This document shows positions 1 to 5,937 of a stretch of 15,754 nt of DNA, in pieces. Position 1 is the first letter of the stretch, and every line of letters starts with the position of its first letter. The notes beneath the pieces are model-generated. The model was given only the letters and a program-made list of their open reading frames with translations. It was not told the DNA's origin and made no database searches. A program made the position numbers and the translations under genes. Source of the DNA: an uncultured Bacilli bacterium (lineage in GTDB: Bacteria; Bacillota_I; Bacilli_A; ML615J-28; CAG-313); the NCBI GenBank assembly GCA_934140285.1, contig CAKPBI010000017.1:1-15754 (forward strand). Reading direction: 5' to 3'.

Positions 1-117
1 GAAAAGAAATCTTTTTCTCCTGCTTGGAATCATCCTTGGAGAAAAGCTTTCTATGAAAATTATTTAAAATATTATCGTCCTAATCAACAAAATAATTATG
101 CTTATAATTATGAATAA
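1..117 (+). CDS. C-terminal fragment of an unrecognised protein
   Basis: An open frame runs from the first base to a TAA at 115-117, giving 38 residues rich in Tyr and Asn. It contains WNHPWRKAFY and then a low-complexity tail (RPNQQNNYAYNYE). From memory only, an HPWR motif near the C-terminus occurs in some HTH-type transposases, which would fit the broken-looking gene that follows, but 38 residues cannot establish that. The next gene is in the same frame, 21 bases after this stop. Function unknown. Confidence 0.45.
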   Translation, partial: EKKSFSPAWNHPWRKAFYENYLKYYRPNQQNNYAYNYE

Positions 118-129
118 AATTGTAAAATT

Positions 130-156
130 GCAAAGATATTGACAGACTATCTTTGC
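130..156. repeat. 9-bp perfect inverted repeat around the RloB-like start
   Basis: GCAAAGATA (130-138) and TATCTTTGC (148-156) are exact reverse complements separated by 9 bases. AATT flanks both arms outside, with one extra G on the right. The spacer begins with the TTG that would start the RloB-like frame. It could be an operator, a small hairpin or the scar of a rearrangement; the sequence does not decide. Confidence 0.5.
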
Positions 157-807
157 GAATTTACAAATTTATTAATTAAAAATGATGTTAAGAATAAATA
201 TCGAGAATTAATAGTTAAAAAAAACATAGATATGGATGATCCTATTGACATTAATATACTTCATGAAACAATTAAATCAATATTTATTGAGTATATTGAT
301 AATTATGAAATTAATGATATTTTAATTGAAAAGGATGTTTTAGAGAAAGTAATTACTGAACAATCTACATTTGATAAAGAATTAGATAAAATTTATCTAA
401 TTGTAGATAGAGATAGTAAAAGCCTTATGGGAGATCAATATTTTAGTGTTTTAAAAACAACTAGAGAAAATGATGTGGATTTTTATGTAATTAACCCATG
501 TTTTGAATTTTGGCTATTATTACATTATTCTAATTGTCTAGAATATGAAGAAAATACTTTGCTTGAAAATAAATGTGATAATCATAAAAATACATTTGTC
601 TTTAACGAACTTAAAAAGCATGATTTAAGATATAACAAAAATAAATTTGATGCAGATAAATACATTGATTTAATTGCTACAGCGATTGAAAATTCAAAAA
701 AATTTGAAAATGATATTAATAAATTAAACAATAATGTAGGAACTAATCTTCCTGACTTTATAAATAAAATAATTAATTCTAAAGTTGAGAGTACTAGATT
801 TTTCTAA
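139..807 (+). CDS. RloB-like protein, probably 5'-truncated
   Basis: The C-terminal two thirds match the RloB family (Toprim-like proteins of abortive-infection and restriction-linked loci). The sequence shows a hydrophobic strand ending in VDRD (89-92) and the hallmark NPCFEFWLLLHY (119-130), followed by a charged helical end with YNKNKFDADKYIDLIATAIENS-like spacing typical of the family. RloB is usually paired with an RloA-type ATPase; none is in this window. The usual N-terminal CEGxxTE strand is not recognisable. The only start is TTG at 139, with no Shine-Dalgarno and no ATG in frame upstream before the stop at 115-117. I infer that the 5' end has been lost or that the gene decayed; a genuine TTG-started variant is the alternative. 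The body of the frame is intact. Confidence 0.6.
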   Translation: MTDYLCEFTNLLIKNDVKNKYRELIVKKNIDMDDPIDINILHETIKSIFIEYIDNYEINDILIEKDVLEKVITEQSTFDKELDKIYLIVDRDSKSLMGDQYFSVLKTTRENDVDFYVINPCFEFWLLLHYSNCLEYEENTLLENKCDNHKNTFVFNELKKHDLRYNKNKFDADKYIDLIATAIENSKKFENDINKLNNNVGTNLPDFINKIINSKVESTRFF

Positions 808-830
808 TACTCTTATTTTTACATTTTAGT

Positions 831-858
831 TTACTATTTTACAAAAAAATGGTATAAT
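831..858 (+). promoter_or_regulatory. Promoter of ysxC
   Basis: TTACTA (831-836), a 16-base spacer and a perfect TATAAT (853-858) preceded by TGG, so it is an extended -10. The ysxC start is 25 bases beyond the -10, implying a very short leader. Seen by eye; the transcription start is untested. Confidence 0.65.
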
Positions 859-883
859 TATAATACTTGAAGGGAGTGTTAAT

Positions 884-1465
884 ATGAATCCAACTAAAGC
901 AGAATACTTAAAAAGCTGTGTTGCGGCTGAACATTATCCCAACTTAGATTATCCAGCTTTTGTCTTTTTAGGTAGATCAAACGTCGGTAAAAGCAGTTTT
1001 ATTAACGCTTTAACCTCAAGAAAAAGCCTAGCTTACACATCTAGTAAACCAGGTAAAACCGTTGCTTTAAACTTTTACAACATCGATGATAAAATCATGT
1101 TTGTGGATGTCCCTGGTTATGGCTATGCTCAAAGAAGAGTTGATGACAGACTTAAATATGGTGGCATGATTGAACAATTCTTAGAAGTGTACAAACACCT
1201 AAAAGTATGCTTTTTAATTGTTGATATTAGACATGACCCGACATCTGATGATGTCTTAATGTATAACTACCTAAAACATTTTGAAAAGAAAGTAGTTGTG
1301 ATTGCGACTAAGGCCGACAAACTTAGTAAAAATCAAATAATCTCACAAATCAAAAATGTGAAGAAAGTTCTAAATTTAAGTGAAGATGATGAGTGTTACC
1401 CAGTATCATCAGAAACTAAATACGGAATTGAAAAAATCGATGAAGTAATTAAATCATATTTATAG
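884..1465 (+). CDS. ysxC: Ribosome biogenesis GTP-binding protein YsxC/EngB
   Basis: A 193-residue TRAFAC-class GTPase of the YihA/YsxC/EngB family, an essential factor for late assembly of the large ribosomal subunit in the cytoplasm. G1 is GRSNVGKS (30-37), the G2 threonine lies in PGKT (56-59), G3 is DVPGYGYA (75-82), G4 is TKADK (142-146) and G5 is SSETK (175-179). The length is normal for the family, with no extra domains. The start at 884 follows a strong AGGGAG site. It has its own extended -10 promoter, and the hairpin at 1476-1517 could be its terminator. It is the best housekeeping anchor in the window and shows no sign of damage. Confidence 0.95.
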   Translation: MNPTKAEYLKSCVAAEHYPNLDYPAFVFLGRSNVGKSSFINALTSRKSLAYTSSKPGKTVALNFYNIDDKIMFVDVPGYGYAQRRVDDRLKYGGMIEQFLEVYKHLKVCFLIVDIRHDPTSDDVLMYNYLKHFEKKVVVIATKADKLSKNQIISQIKNVKKVLNLSEDDECYPVSSETKYGIEKIDEVIKSYL

Positions 1466-1475
1466 AACCACTCAT

Positions 1476-1528
1476 ACTCATGTTTCTTACCAAGGTTCAA
1501 AAGGAGGAAACATGAGTTTTTTATTTTT
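1476..1528 (+). terminator. Hairpin with U-tract covering the next gene's start codon
   Basis: ACTCATGTTTC (1476-1486) and GAAACATGAGT (1507-1517) are an exact 11-bp inverted repeat with a 20-base loop, followed by TTTTTT at 1517-1522 and more T after one A. This has the form of an intrinsic terminator for ysxC. The right arm contains the ATG (1512-1514) of the prepilin peptidase gene and touches its AGGAGG site (1502-1507). The same structure could therefore also block translation initiation of that gene. Confidence 0.6.
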
Positions 1529-2084
1529 AATAAGTCTTATTCTTTATTTACTACTTATAAATAAAATTTATGAAAGAAGAACAGGTAACAAAAATTACTA
1601 TCTAATAATAATATCAATTCTAATTTTAACTCTTGTTTATTCGATAAACAAAGAATTAAACATTCTATTTTATTTTTATCTATTACCATTTATTTATATC
1701 TTTTACATCGATAAAAAAGAATTAATAATATTTGATGAATATAATTTATTACTCCTTATTTTATCACTAATTTTCACTATTTTTTATAAGCAATTAATTC
1801 CTAGTATTTATTATTTAATCTTTTTTACATTACTATATTTTTTAGTCTTAATTGTTCAAAACAAAACTAAAAAAGAATATATTGGACTAGGTGATATGAA
1901 ACTCTTTGTATCATTATCTTTGATCTTTACCTATTATACTTTTTATGTAATGTTTCTTGCTTCAGTATCAGCATTAATAATAACAATCGTAAAACAACTG
2001 ATCACCAAACGTAAATGTCTAATTCCTTTTGGCCCATATTTAGTAGTAAGTTATTTAATGATTTTTATCATCTATATAAAATAA
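1512..2084 (+). CDS. A24-family prepilin peptidase
   Basis: A 190-residue, almost wholly hydrophobic membrane aspartyl protease of the type IV prepilin peptidase family (A24), which cleaves leader peptides of type IV pilins and competence pseudopilins at the membrane. The two expected catalytic aspartates are visible: D67 in YIDKK, and D128 in GLGDMK (125-130), the GxGD motif. IPFGPYL (171-177) matches the conserved C-terminal signature. About six membrane segments can be drawn. It lacks the N-terminal cysteine-containing methyltransferase-type domain of long PilD/ComC proteins, so it resembles the short TadV/CpaA form. AGGAGG sits 4 bases before the ATG, but both are in a hairpin (1476-1517). 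No pilin or pilus ATPase is nearby. The SipW-type proteins downstream lack a prepilin cleavage motif, so they are unlikely substrates. Confidence 0.8.
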   Translation: MSFLFLISLILYLLLINKIYERRTGNKNYYLIIISILILTLVYSINKELNILFYFYLLPFIYIFYIDKKELIIFDEYNLLLLILSLIFTIFYKQLIPSIYYLIFFTLLYFLVLIVQNKTKKEYIGLGDMKLFVSLSLIFTYYTFYVMFLASVSALIITIVKQLITKRKCLIPFGPYLVVSYLMIFIIYIK

Positions 2085-2313
2085 TAAACACTACAATAGA
2101 CATTTATTAAATAATGTGTTATATCATTAGTGTATACAAGGCTATCTATTCATTATGAATAGACCGTGGGTTTTTCAAAAGAGGTGTTTCGTAAGAAACA
2201 CTTCTTTTGCTTTTACTAGATAATTGTGTTGATTTTTGTGTATTTTACCTGGTAATTTTTATCATTTCATCGCAATTAAAATCTTTTAATTAGACAAAAT
2301 GTAAAAAAAATGA
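2085..2313. other. Intergenic stretch with palindrome; no gene seen
   Basis: Between the prepilin peptidase and the lipoprotein promoter there is no supported gene. It holds a 9-bp inverted repeat, TCTATTCAT (2145-2153) and ATGAATAGA (2155-2163), separated by one base, followed by CCGTGGG and a T-run. After this comes the longer terminator at 2177-2214. The first palindrome with its T-run may be a second weak terminator or part of a small RNA; I could not match it to a known riboswitch. Confidence 0.4.
2177..2214 (+). terminator. Intrinsic terminator after the prepilin peptidase gene
   Basis: The left arm (2177-2190) and right arm (2195-2208) form a 14-bp stem with one G-U pair around a GTAA loop. 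The core is GTGTTTC-GTAA-GAAACAC, flanked by AAAAGA and TCTTTT; GCTTTT follows. The A-rich and T-rich outer stem means it could work in both directions. Confidence 0.75.
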
Positions 2314-2319
2314 TATAAT
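2291..2319 (+). promoter_or_regulatory. Promoter of the lipoprotein gene
   Basis: TAGACA (2291-2296), a 17-base spacer and a perfect TATAAT (2314-2319) with an upstream TG (2311-2312), i.e. an extended -10. It lies about 36 bases before the preferred GTG start and after the terminator at 2177-2214, so the lipoprotein is probably transcribed alone. Confidence 0.65.
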
Positions 2320-2354
2320 AAGGTGTAAAAAAATGAAATTTGGGAGATGGTTTA

Positions 2355-3065
2355 GTGTTAAAAAGAATTAATAAAGTATTTTTCTTAAGTTTAATAGTGA
2401 TATTACTGTCCACTATTACAGCTTGTAAGAAACCTACTAATAGCATTACTCCTATTAAAATGCACTCTGTATCATTCTTTATTAATGATGAGCTTTTCTT
2501 AAAAGCTTATGTTGATGAGGGAGAACAAGCCAAAGAAATTGAAGCAAAAGATCTACTTGGTAAGAATTTCTTATATTGGTCATATAATGATAAAGCTTAT
2601 AACTTTAAAGATAAAGTTATGGAAAATTTAAAATTATACGCGGTATATGGTGATGCTGATAAATGTGATGTTAATAGCATCCTCACAATCACAAAAACTT
2701 CATATGACTCTAAAGTCCAAAATCAAATTCAACCAACTCCTAATAAGATGTATCGCTATTATCTTGAACTTGAAAACTCAAGTGATGTCGAAGCATATAA
2801 TTATGAATTAAGTGTAACTCCTAAAATTAACTTTAGTGGTACAGTTACATATCGTATTGTTACATCTGATATTTCATCTTCAACTAATAAGTTTGTAAGT
2901 CCTAGTGACTTAGAAAAAGTTACAATCTCTGTTCCTGCTCATTCTTCAGTATTTGTTGTGGTTGACTGTATGGTAGTAGAAGTAGAAGCAGAAATCATTC
3001 CTGATGTGTATAAGATAGAGTATACTTATAACTTTACACCTATTCCAATCAGGATAATTGACTAA
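2355..3065 (+). CDS. Secreted lipoprotein with InlB-type repeat
   Basis: A 236-residue predicted lipoprotein. The signal peptide has a KRINK start, a hydrophobic core and the lipobox ITAC, with C24 the lipidated cysteine, so it should be anchored to the outer face of the membrane. Residues about 35-85 resemble one Listeria-Bacteroides (InlB B-type) repeat: VSFFINDELFLKAYV, then FLYWSYNDKAYNF and LKLYAVYGD. The rest is beta-rich and unrecognised. I prefer the GTG at 2355 because GGGAG (2342-2346) lies 8 bases upstream; a TTG at 2340 is in frame but would have no binding site. It is flanked by its own promoter and terminator. The same repeat type ends the lipoprotein at 13859, which suggests related surface roles. 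Function unknown. Confidence 0.75.
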   Translation: MLKRINKVFFLSLIVILLSTITACKKPTNSITPIKMHSVSFFINDELFLKAYVDEGEQAKEIEAKDLLGKNFLYWSYNDKAYNFKDKVMENLKLYAVYGDADKCDVNSILTITKTSYDSKVQNQIQPTPNKMYRYYLELENSSDVEAYNYELSVTPKINFSGTVTYRIVTSDISSSTNKFVSPSDLEKVTISVPAHSSVFVVVDCMVVEVEAEIIPDVYKIEYTYNFTPIPIRIID

Positions 3066-3071
3066 AAATCT

Positions 3072-3105
3072 AAACGTGTGTGAATTCTTTTTACACACGT
3101 TTTTT
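3072..3105 (+). terminator. Intrinsic terminator of the lipoprotein gene
   Basis: AAACGTGTGT (3072-3081) pairs exactly with ACACACGTTT (3093-3102), a 10-bp stem with an 11-base loop ending in a run of six T (3100-3105). It begins 7 bases after the stop codon. Confidence 0.8.
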
Positions 3106-3173
3106 CATGCAATTTAGCCAAAATAAATCATAATGCTATTCATCGACATCTTTTACCAACATTTTCCACTTTT

Positions 3174-3202
3174 TTGCCATATTCTACATAAACTACTATA
3201 GT
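3174..3202 (+). promoter_or_regulatory. Candidate promoter of the SipW/TasA-like operon
   Basis: TTGCCA (3174-3179), a 17-base spacer and TATAGT (3197-3202). The -10 lies inside the palindrome CTACTA-TAGT-TAGTAG (3193-3208), which could be a repressor site or, with the T-run after it, a weak hairpin. An alternative is the TATAAT at 3242-3247, which has a better -10 but no acceptable -35 at 16-18 bases. Either would give a leader of about 265-310 bases before the first gene. Confidence 0.4.
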
Positions 3203-3368
3203 TAGTAGAGTTTTTAGACAAAAACTGTCTATTATATAAGGTATAATAACAAAGTAAATGTTTAACTGCCGAATAGTATGCATGGATTGTGATTCCCAAA
3301 ATCACCCTACCTACTCCGCAATTTACCATACTTTAGGACTTGAACGTGATGAGTTAGTCGCGTTTCTC

Positions 3369-3427
3369 AAGATCACTAGAAAGTTAACATTACATGCCAG
3401 AAAGAAAACTAACTTTCTAGCAATCTT
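3369..3427 (+). promoter_or_regulatory. Long hairpin in the operon leader
   Basis: CTAGAAAGTTA (3376-3386) and TAACTTTCTAG (3410-3420) are an exact 11-bp inverted repeat. The pairing resumes outside a 2x2 internal loop (CA opposite CA) with AAGAT (3369-3373) and ATCTT (3423-3427). The loop is 23 bases. A is the next base run, not T, so it is not a terminator on this strand. It may be a leader RNA structure or a protein-binding DNA site for the downstream operon. Confidence 0.5.
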
Positions 3428-3518
3428 AAAAAACGTGACAAACAAAAATAAATAGAATGATGGGAATATTCTATGAATAAAATTATATTAGAAAATATAA
3501 GAAAGGAAATTGAAAATT

Positions 3519-4205
3519 ATGAAAAGAAAAACTTTAACATTAGCTATTAGTGTTTTCGCATTATTAGCTATAATTAGTGTCGGCTTTGCATCTTGGGTAA
3601 TTACAAGAACTGTCACTGACGTAGTTGCTGATGGAACTATTACAGTCGATGATGTTACAGATCTAAATGTAACAATTACATACAAATGGGTTCAAGATGC
3701 TACTGGTAATACTGAACTTGAAACAGCAAATCCAATTGTTTTTGGTAATGATGCTGCTGCTACTTCAGCAGATTGGCTATATAACACTAAAATTGGAACT
3801 GAAAATCTTGTAGCATATTTAAAAGTTACTGTTACAGTCGATGATGCATCTGCAATGGCTGGCAAAAAGATTATTGCAACATTTAATGCAGTTAATGCTT
3901 CTAAAGAAGTATCTACTACATATGCTGAAGCAATATCAGAAAATTATATTACTGGTCCAAATAATGGTTCTACATTAAGTGGTGAATTTACTGCTAGTGA
4001 CTTTGATGATTCAAAGAAAACAGCTACAAAAGTTATTACAATTCAATTTGGTTGGGGACAAGAATTTGGCAAGGTTAACCCTATTAAACATTGGCCAACT
4101 TATAGTGATGAAAATGCCACTGCTGCAACTAATGCACTTAATGCATTAAAAAATAAATTAACTGGTGTTTCTTACAATGTAACTTTATCTCAAACTAACG
4201 CGTAA
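3519..4205 (+). CDS. TasA/CalY-like secreted protein with SipW-type signal
   Basis: A 228-residue predicted exported protein. The N-terminus has MKRK, a hydrophobic core and GFASWVITR (22-30), then VADGTITVDDV. This matches the pattern of TasA and camelysin signal regions, where an aromatic GxxA motif precedes the SipW cleavage site and a short GTL/I strand follows. The mature part is beta-rich and ends with a block shared with the next gene: FGWG (177-180), NP (187-188) and an Ala/Leu-rich helix. The start is ATG 3519, with AAAGGA 11 bases upstream; a TTG at 3510 is in frame but too close to that site. The matching signal peptidase is the third gene of the run. I infer a matrix-fibre or surface-layer subunit; it could instead be a protease-like camelysin relative, though no catalytic motif is seen. 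Confidence 0.75.
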   Translation: MKRKTLTLAISVFALLAIISVGFASWVITRTVTDVVADGTITVDDVTDLNVTITYKWVQDATGNTELETANPIVFGNDAAATSADWLYNTKIGTENLVAYLKVTVTVDDASAMAGKKIIATFNAVNASKEVSTTYAEAISENYITGPNNGSTLSGEFTASDFDDSKKTATKVITIQFGWGQEFGKVNPIKHWPTYSDENATAATNALNALKNKLTGVSYNVTLSQTNA

Positions 4206-4232
4206 TTAAAATTGACATAGGAGTGAAAAAAT

Positions 4233-4892
4233 ATGACTAGAAATTCATTTAAAAGAAAAGCAATAATTTTTGGCGTTATGATATTTATGTCTATCGCTTT
4301 AATTTCTACAGGTTTTGCTGCATGGATTATTTCAACTAATGCAAAAGATTCACAAACTGGTAACATTGAAGTCGGTGTTGTAACAGAAAAAAATATTAAA
4401 ATTGAAAATGTTACATTTAAAGATGGCAAAAAATCATTTATTTTTGAACCAAAAGAAAGTGATACAACAGGAAGAGTACGTAACGATGGTAGCAATTTTG
4501 AAAGCCTATCTGTAACAATTGAAGGAACAATTGAAAATGTTGGATTCCTTGATGTATTAACAATTACATTAACACTTCCTGAGACAATGAAAACTGCTGC
4601 TTCAGCAACTAAAAATTATATTGTTTTACCAGAGTGTGCAAGCTCTGCACAAGAAGTTACTGTTGATAGAACAACAGGCGCATTTAGTTATACCATAACA
4701 TTTAAATGGGGTAGTGCATTTAAAGATCAAAACCCTGGTGAATATTATGATAATGATGATTCAGTTAAAGGTGGTGCTAGTGTTAGCGATGAAGATATGA
4801 TTGCGACACTTAATAATTTAAGAGCAACAATTTACGGTGAAAATACAGAAGCCCCTCAATTTACAATTGTTCTTGATGCAACTGCTAACTAA
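4233..4892 (+). CDS. Second TasA/CalY-like secreted protein
   Basis: A 219-residue paralogue of the preceding gene. It has basic residues up to about position 9, a hydrophobic core, GFAAWIIST (27-35), then TGNIEVGVV, the same SipW-type layout. The C-terminal part repeats the shared block FKWG (157-160) with NP (167-168) and a helix before a final beta strand. Overall identity to its neighbour looks low, so the two are probably distinct subunits rather than recent copies; TasA-type systems are known to use a major and a minor fibre component, which this could mirror (inference). The start ATG has AGGAG 7-8 bases upstream. The gap to the previous stop is 27 bases and no terminator lies between. 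Confidence 0.75.
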   Translation: MTRNSFKRKAIIFGVMIFMSIALISTGFAAWIISTNAKDSQTGNIEVGVVTEKNIKIENVTFKDGKKSFIFEPKESDTTGRVRNDGSNFESLSVTIEGTIENVGFLDVLTITLTLPETMKTAASATKNYIVLPECASSAQEVTVDRTTGAFSYTITFKWGSAFKDQNPGEYYDNDDSVKGGASVSDEDMIATLNNLRATIYGENTEAPQFTIVLDATAN

Positions 4893-4911
4893 TTAATTAT
4901 TATTTTAGCCT

Positions 4912-5934
4912 ATGGATTCTTTAGAGATTATTTCCCTAATTGTTACCATTGTTGGTACATTTAGTTTCTCAGCCATCTTTACCATACTTTACAAGTCGTA
5001 TGCGACTTCCTCAATTACTGAGATTAAGATGGGAAAAAGAGATGTTGAGATTATTTCCGAAGTAATCTATGAACGTAAAGAAAGTGTAAGAAGAAGAAAA
5101 TCCATTATTAAAACAATCAAAGGGGTTTTCTTCTATCTTACTTTATTTATAATTATACCTTTATTTGTTTTCTCTTTGATTAATAAGTTTACAGGTAATA
5201 AGATGATGCTTGGCAATAAAACCATGATGGTTGTAATGTCAGGATCAATGAGTGAGAAGAATGAAGTTAATGATTATTTGGTAAATGACAACTTGAATGA
5301 TCAATTCAACACTTATGATATTATCATTTTAGAGAAGGTTGATCCTTCTCGCCTTAAGGTTAATGATATTATTGCCTTTCGTAATGATAAAGGCATTAAT
5401 GTAATTCACCGTATTAGGAAAAGAGTATTAGAAGATGGCGAGGTTAAGTTTGTAACTAGGGGTGATGCTAACAAAGCAGATGATGAGTACCACTCCACGT
5501 ATGATGATGTAATTGGACAATACAAGAATACAAGAATAACCAATATCGGCGTCTTCATTGTATTTTTACAATCATATGCAGGTATAATTACAGTTGTTTC
5601 GATTGTATATTGTATGATTATGATCGATAGATTATCTGAGAAAATCAATAAGGTACAGAGTGCTCGTGCTAAACAAATAGAGGAAGTAATAGATTACTCT
5701 TTAGAAAAAAACGCGAAAAAGTTTAGTAGTAACTTTAAATCTACTATTAATTTTGAAGGCTATGCCTATGTCTTTGACGAAACAGGGTTCTTGTATAAGT
5801 CAAAGATTGAAGAAGAAGTAAAAGAAGATGTTAGTGATCTTGAAATGGGTGATGCTCAAGAAAATGATGACACTCCTGATATTCCTTCTCATGATGAATC
5901 AAATGAAAACAAAAATGATGAACAGGGAGATTAA
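4912..5934 (+). CDS. SipW/ER-type signal peptidase I with acidic tail
   Basis: A 340-residue membrane peptidase expected to remove signal peptides of the SipW-type proteins encoded around it. The catalytic serine is S112 in MSGSMS (109-114). The position taken by lysine in common bacterial enzymes is H166 in NVIHRI, the archaeal/ER/SipW arrangement. TRGDANKADD (182-191) is the conserved box with acidic residues. Membrane segments are about 4-26, 71-90 and 211-237. The region 40-70 is very basic (RRRK), so the loop between the first two helices is cytosolic and the catalytic domain outside. SipW enzymes are usually near 190 residues. Here there is an extra N-terminal helix and a C-terminal cytosolic part of about 100 residues, ending in an Asp/Glu/Asn-rich tail. 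The ATG at 4912 has no clear Shine-Dalgarno, so the start is uncertain. Confidence 0.85.
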   Translation: MDSLEIISLIVTIVGTFSFSAIFTILYKSYATSSITEIKMGKRDVEIISEVIYERKESVRRRKSIIKTIKGVFFYLTLFIIIPLFVFSLINKFTGNKMMLGNKTMMVVMSGSMSEKNEVNDYLVNDNLNDQFNTYDIIILEKVDPSRLKVNDIIAFRNDKGINVIHRIRKRVLEDGEVKFVTRGDANKADDEYHSTYDDVIGQYKNTRITNIGVFIVFLQSYAGIITVVSIVYCMIMIDRLSEKINKVQSARAKQIEEVIDYSLEKNAKKFSSNFKSTINFEGYAYVFDETGFLYKSKIEEEVKEDVSDLEMGDAQENDDTPDIPSHDESNENKNDEQGD

Positions 5935-5937
5935 AGT

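Larger units (their letters stand above)
3066..3518. other. Gene-poor spacer with promoter and structured leader
   Basis: This 450-base stretch separates the lipoprotein from the long operon. In order it holds a terminator (3072-3105), a candidate promoter (3174-3202) overlapped by the palindrome CTACTA-TAGT-TAGTAG (3193-3208), a second palindrome AGACA-AAAAC-TGTCT (3216-3230), a TATAAT (3242-3247) without a good -35, and a leader of about 300 bases with strong inverted repeats. An open frame of 65 codons (3258-3455) exists but has no Shine-Dalgarno, and its composition is richer in C than neighbouring genes. I regard it as leader rather than coding, without being certain. Confidence 0.5.

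Noticed and set aside
2333..2371. A 12-codon ATG frame before the lipoprotein
   Set aside because: No ribosome site, and it overlaps the better GGGAG-GTG start in another frame.
3258..3455. A 65-codon open frame in the operon leader
   Set aside because: No Shine-Dalgarno, base composition unlike neighbours, no recognisable motif, and it contains a long inverted repeat that fits a leader RNA better. Not fully excluded.
4212..4217. TTGACA as an internal -35 element before the second TasA-like gene
   Set aside because: No -10 hexamer at the right distance before the start codon; it sits next to the ribosome site of an operon gene.
3519..4892. Type IV pilins as substrates of the prepilin peptidase
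   Set aside because: The N-termini lack the G-F/E prepilin cleavage pattern; GFA(S/A)W at the end of the hydrophobic core and the adjacent Ser-His peptidase fit SipW-type substrates.
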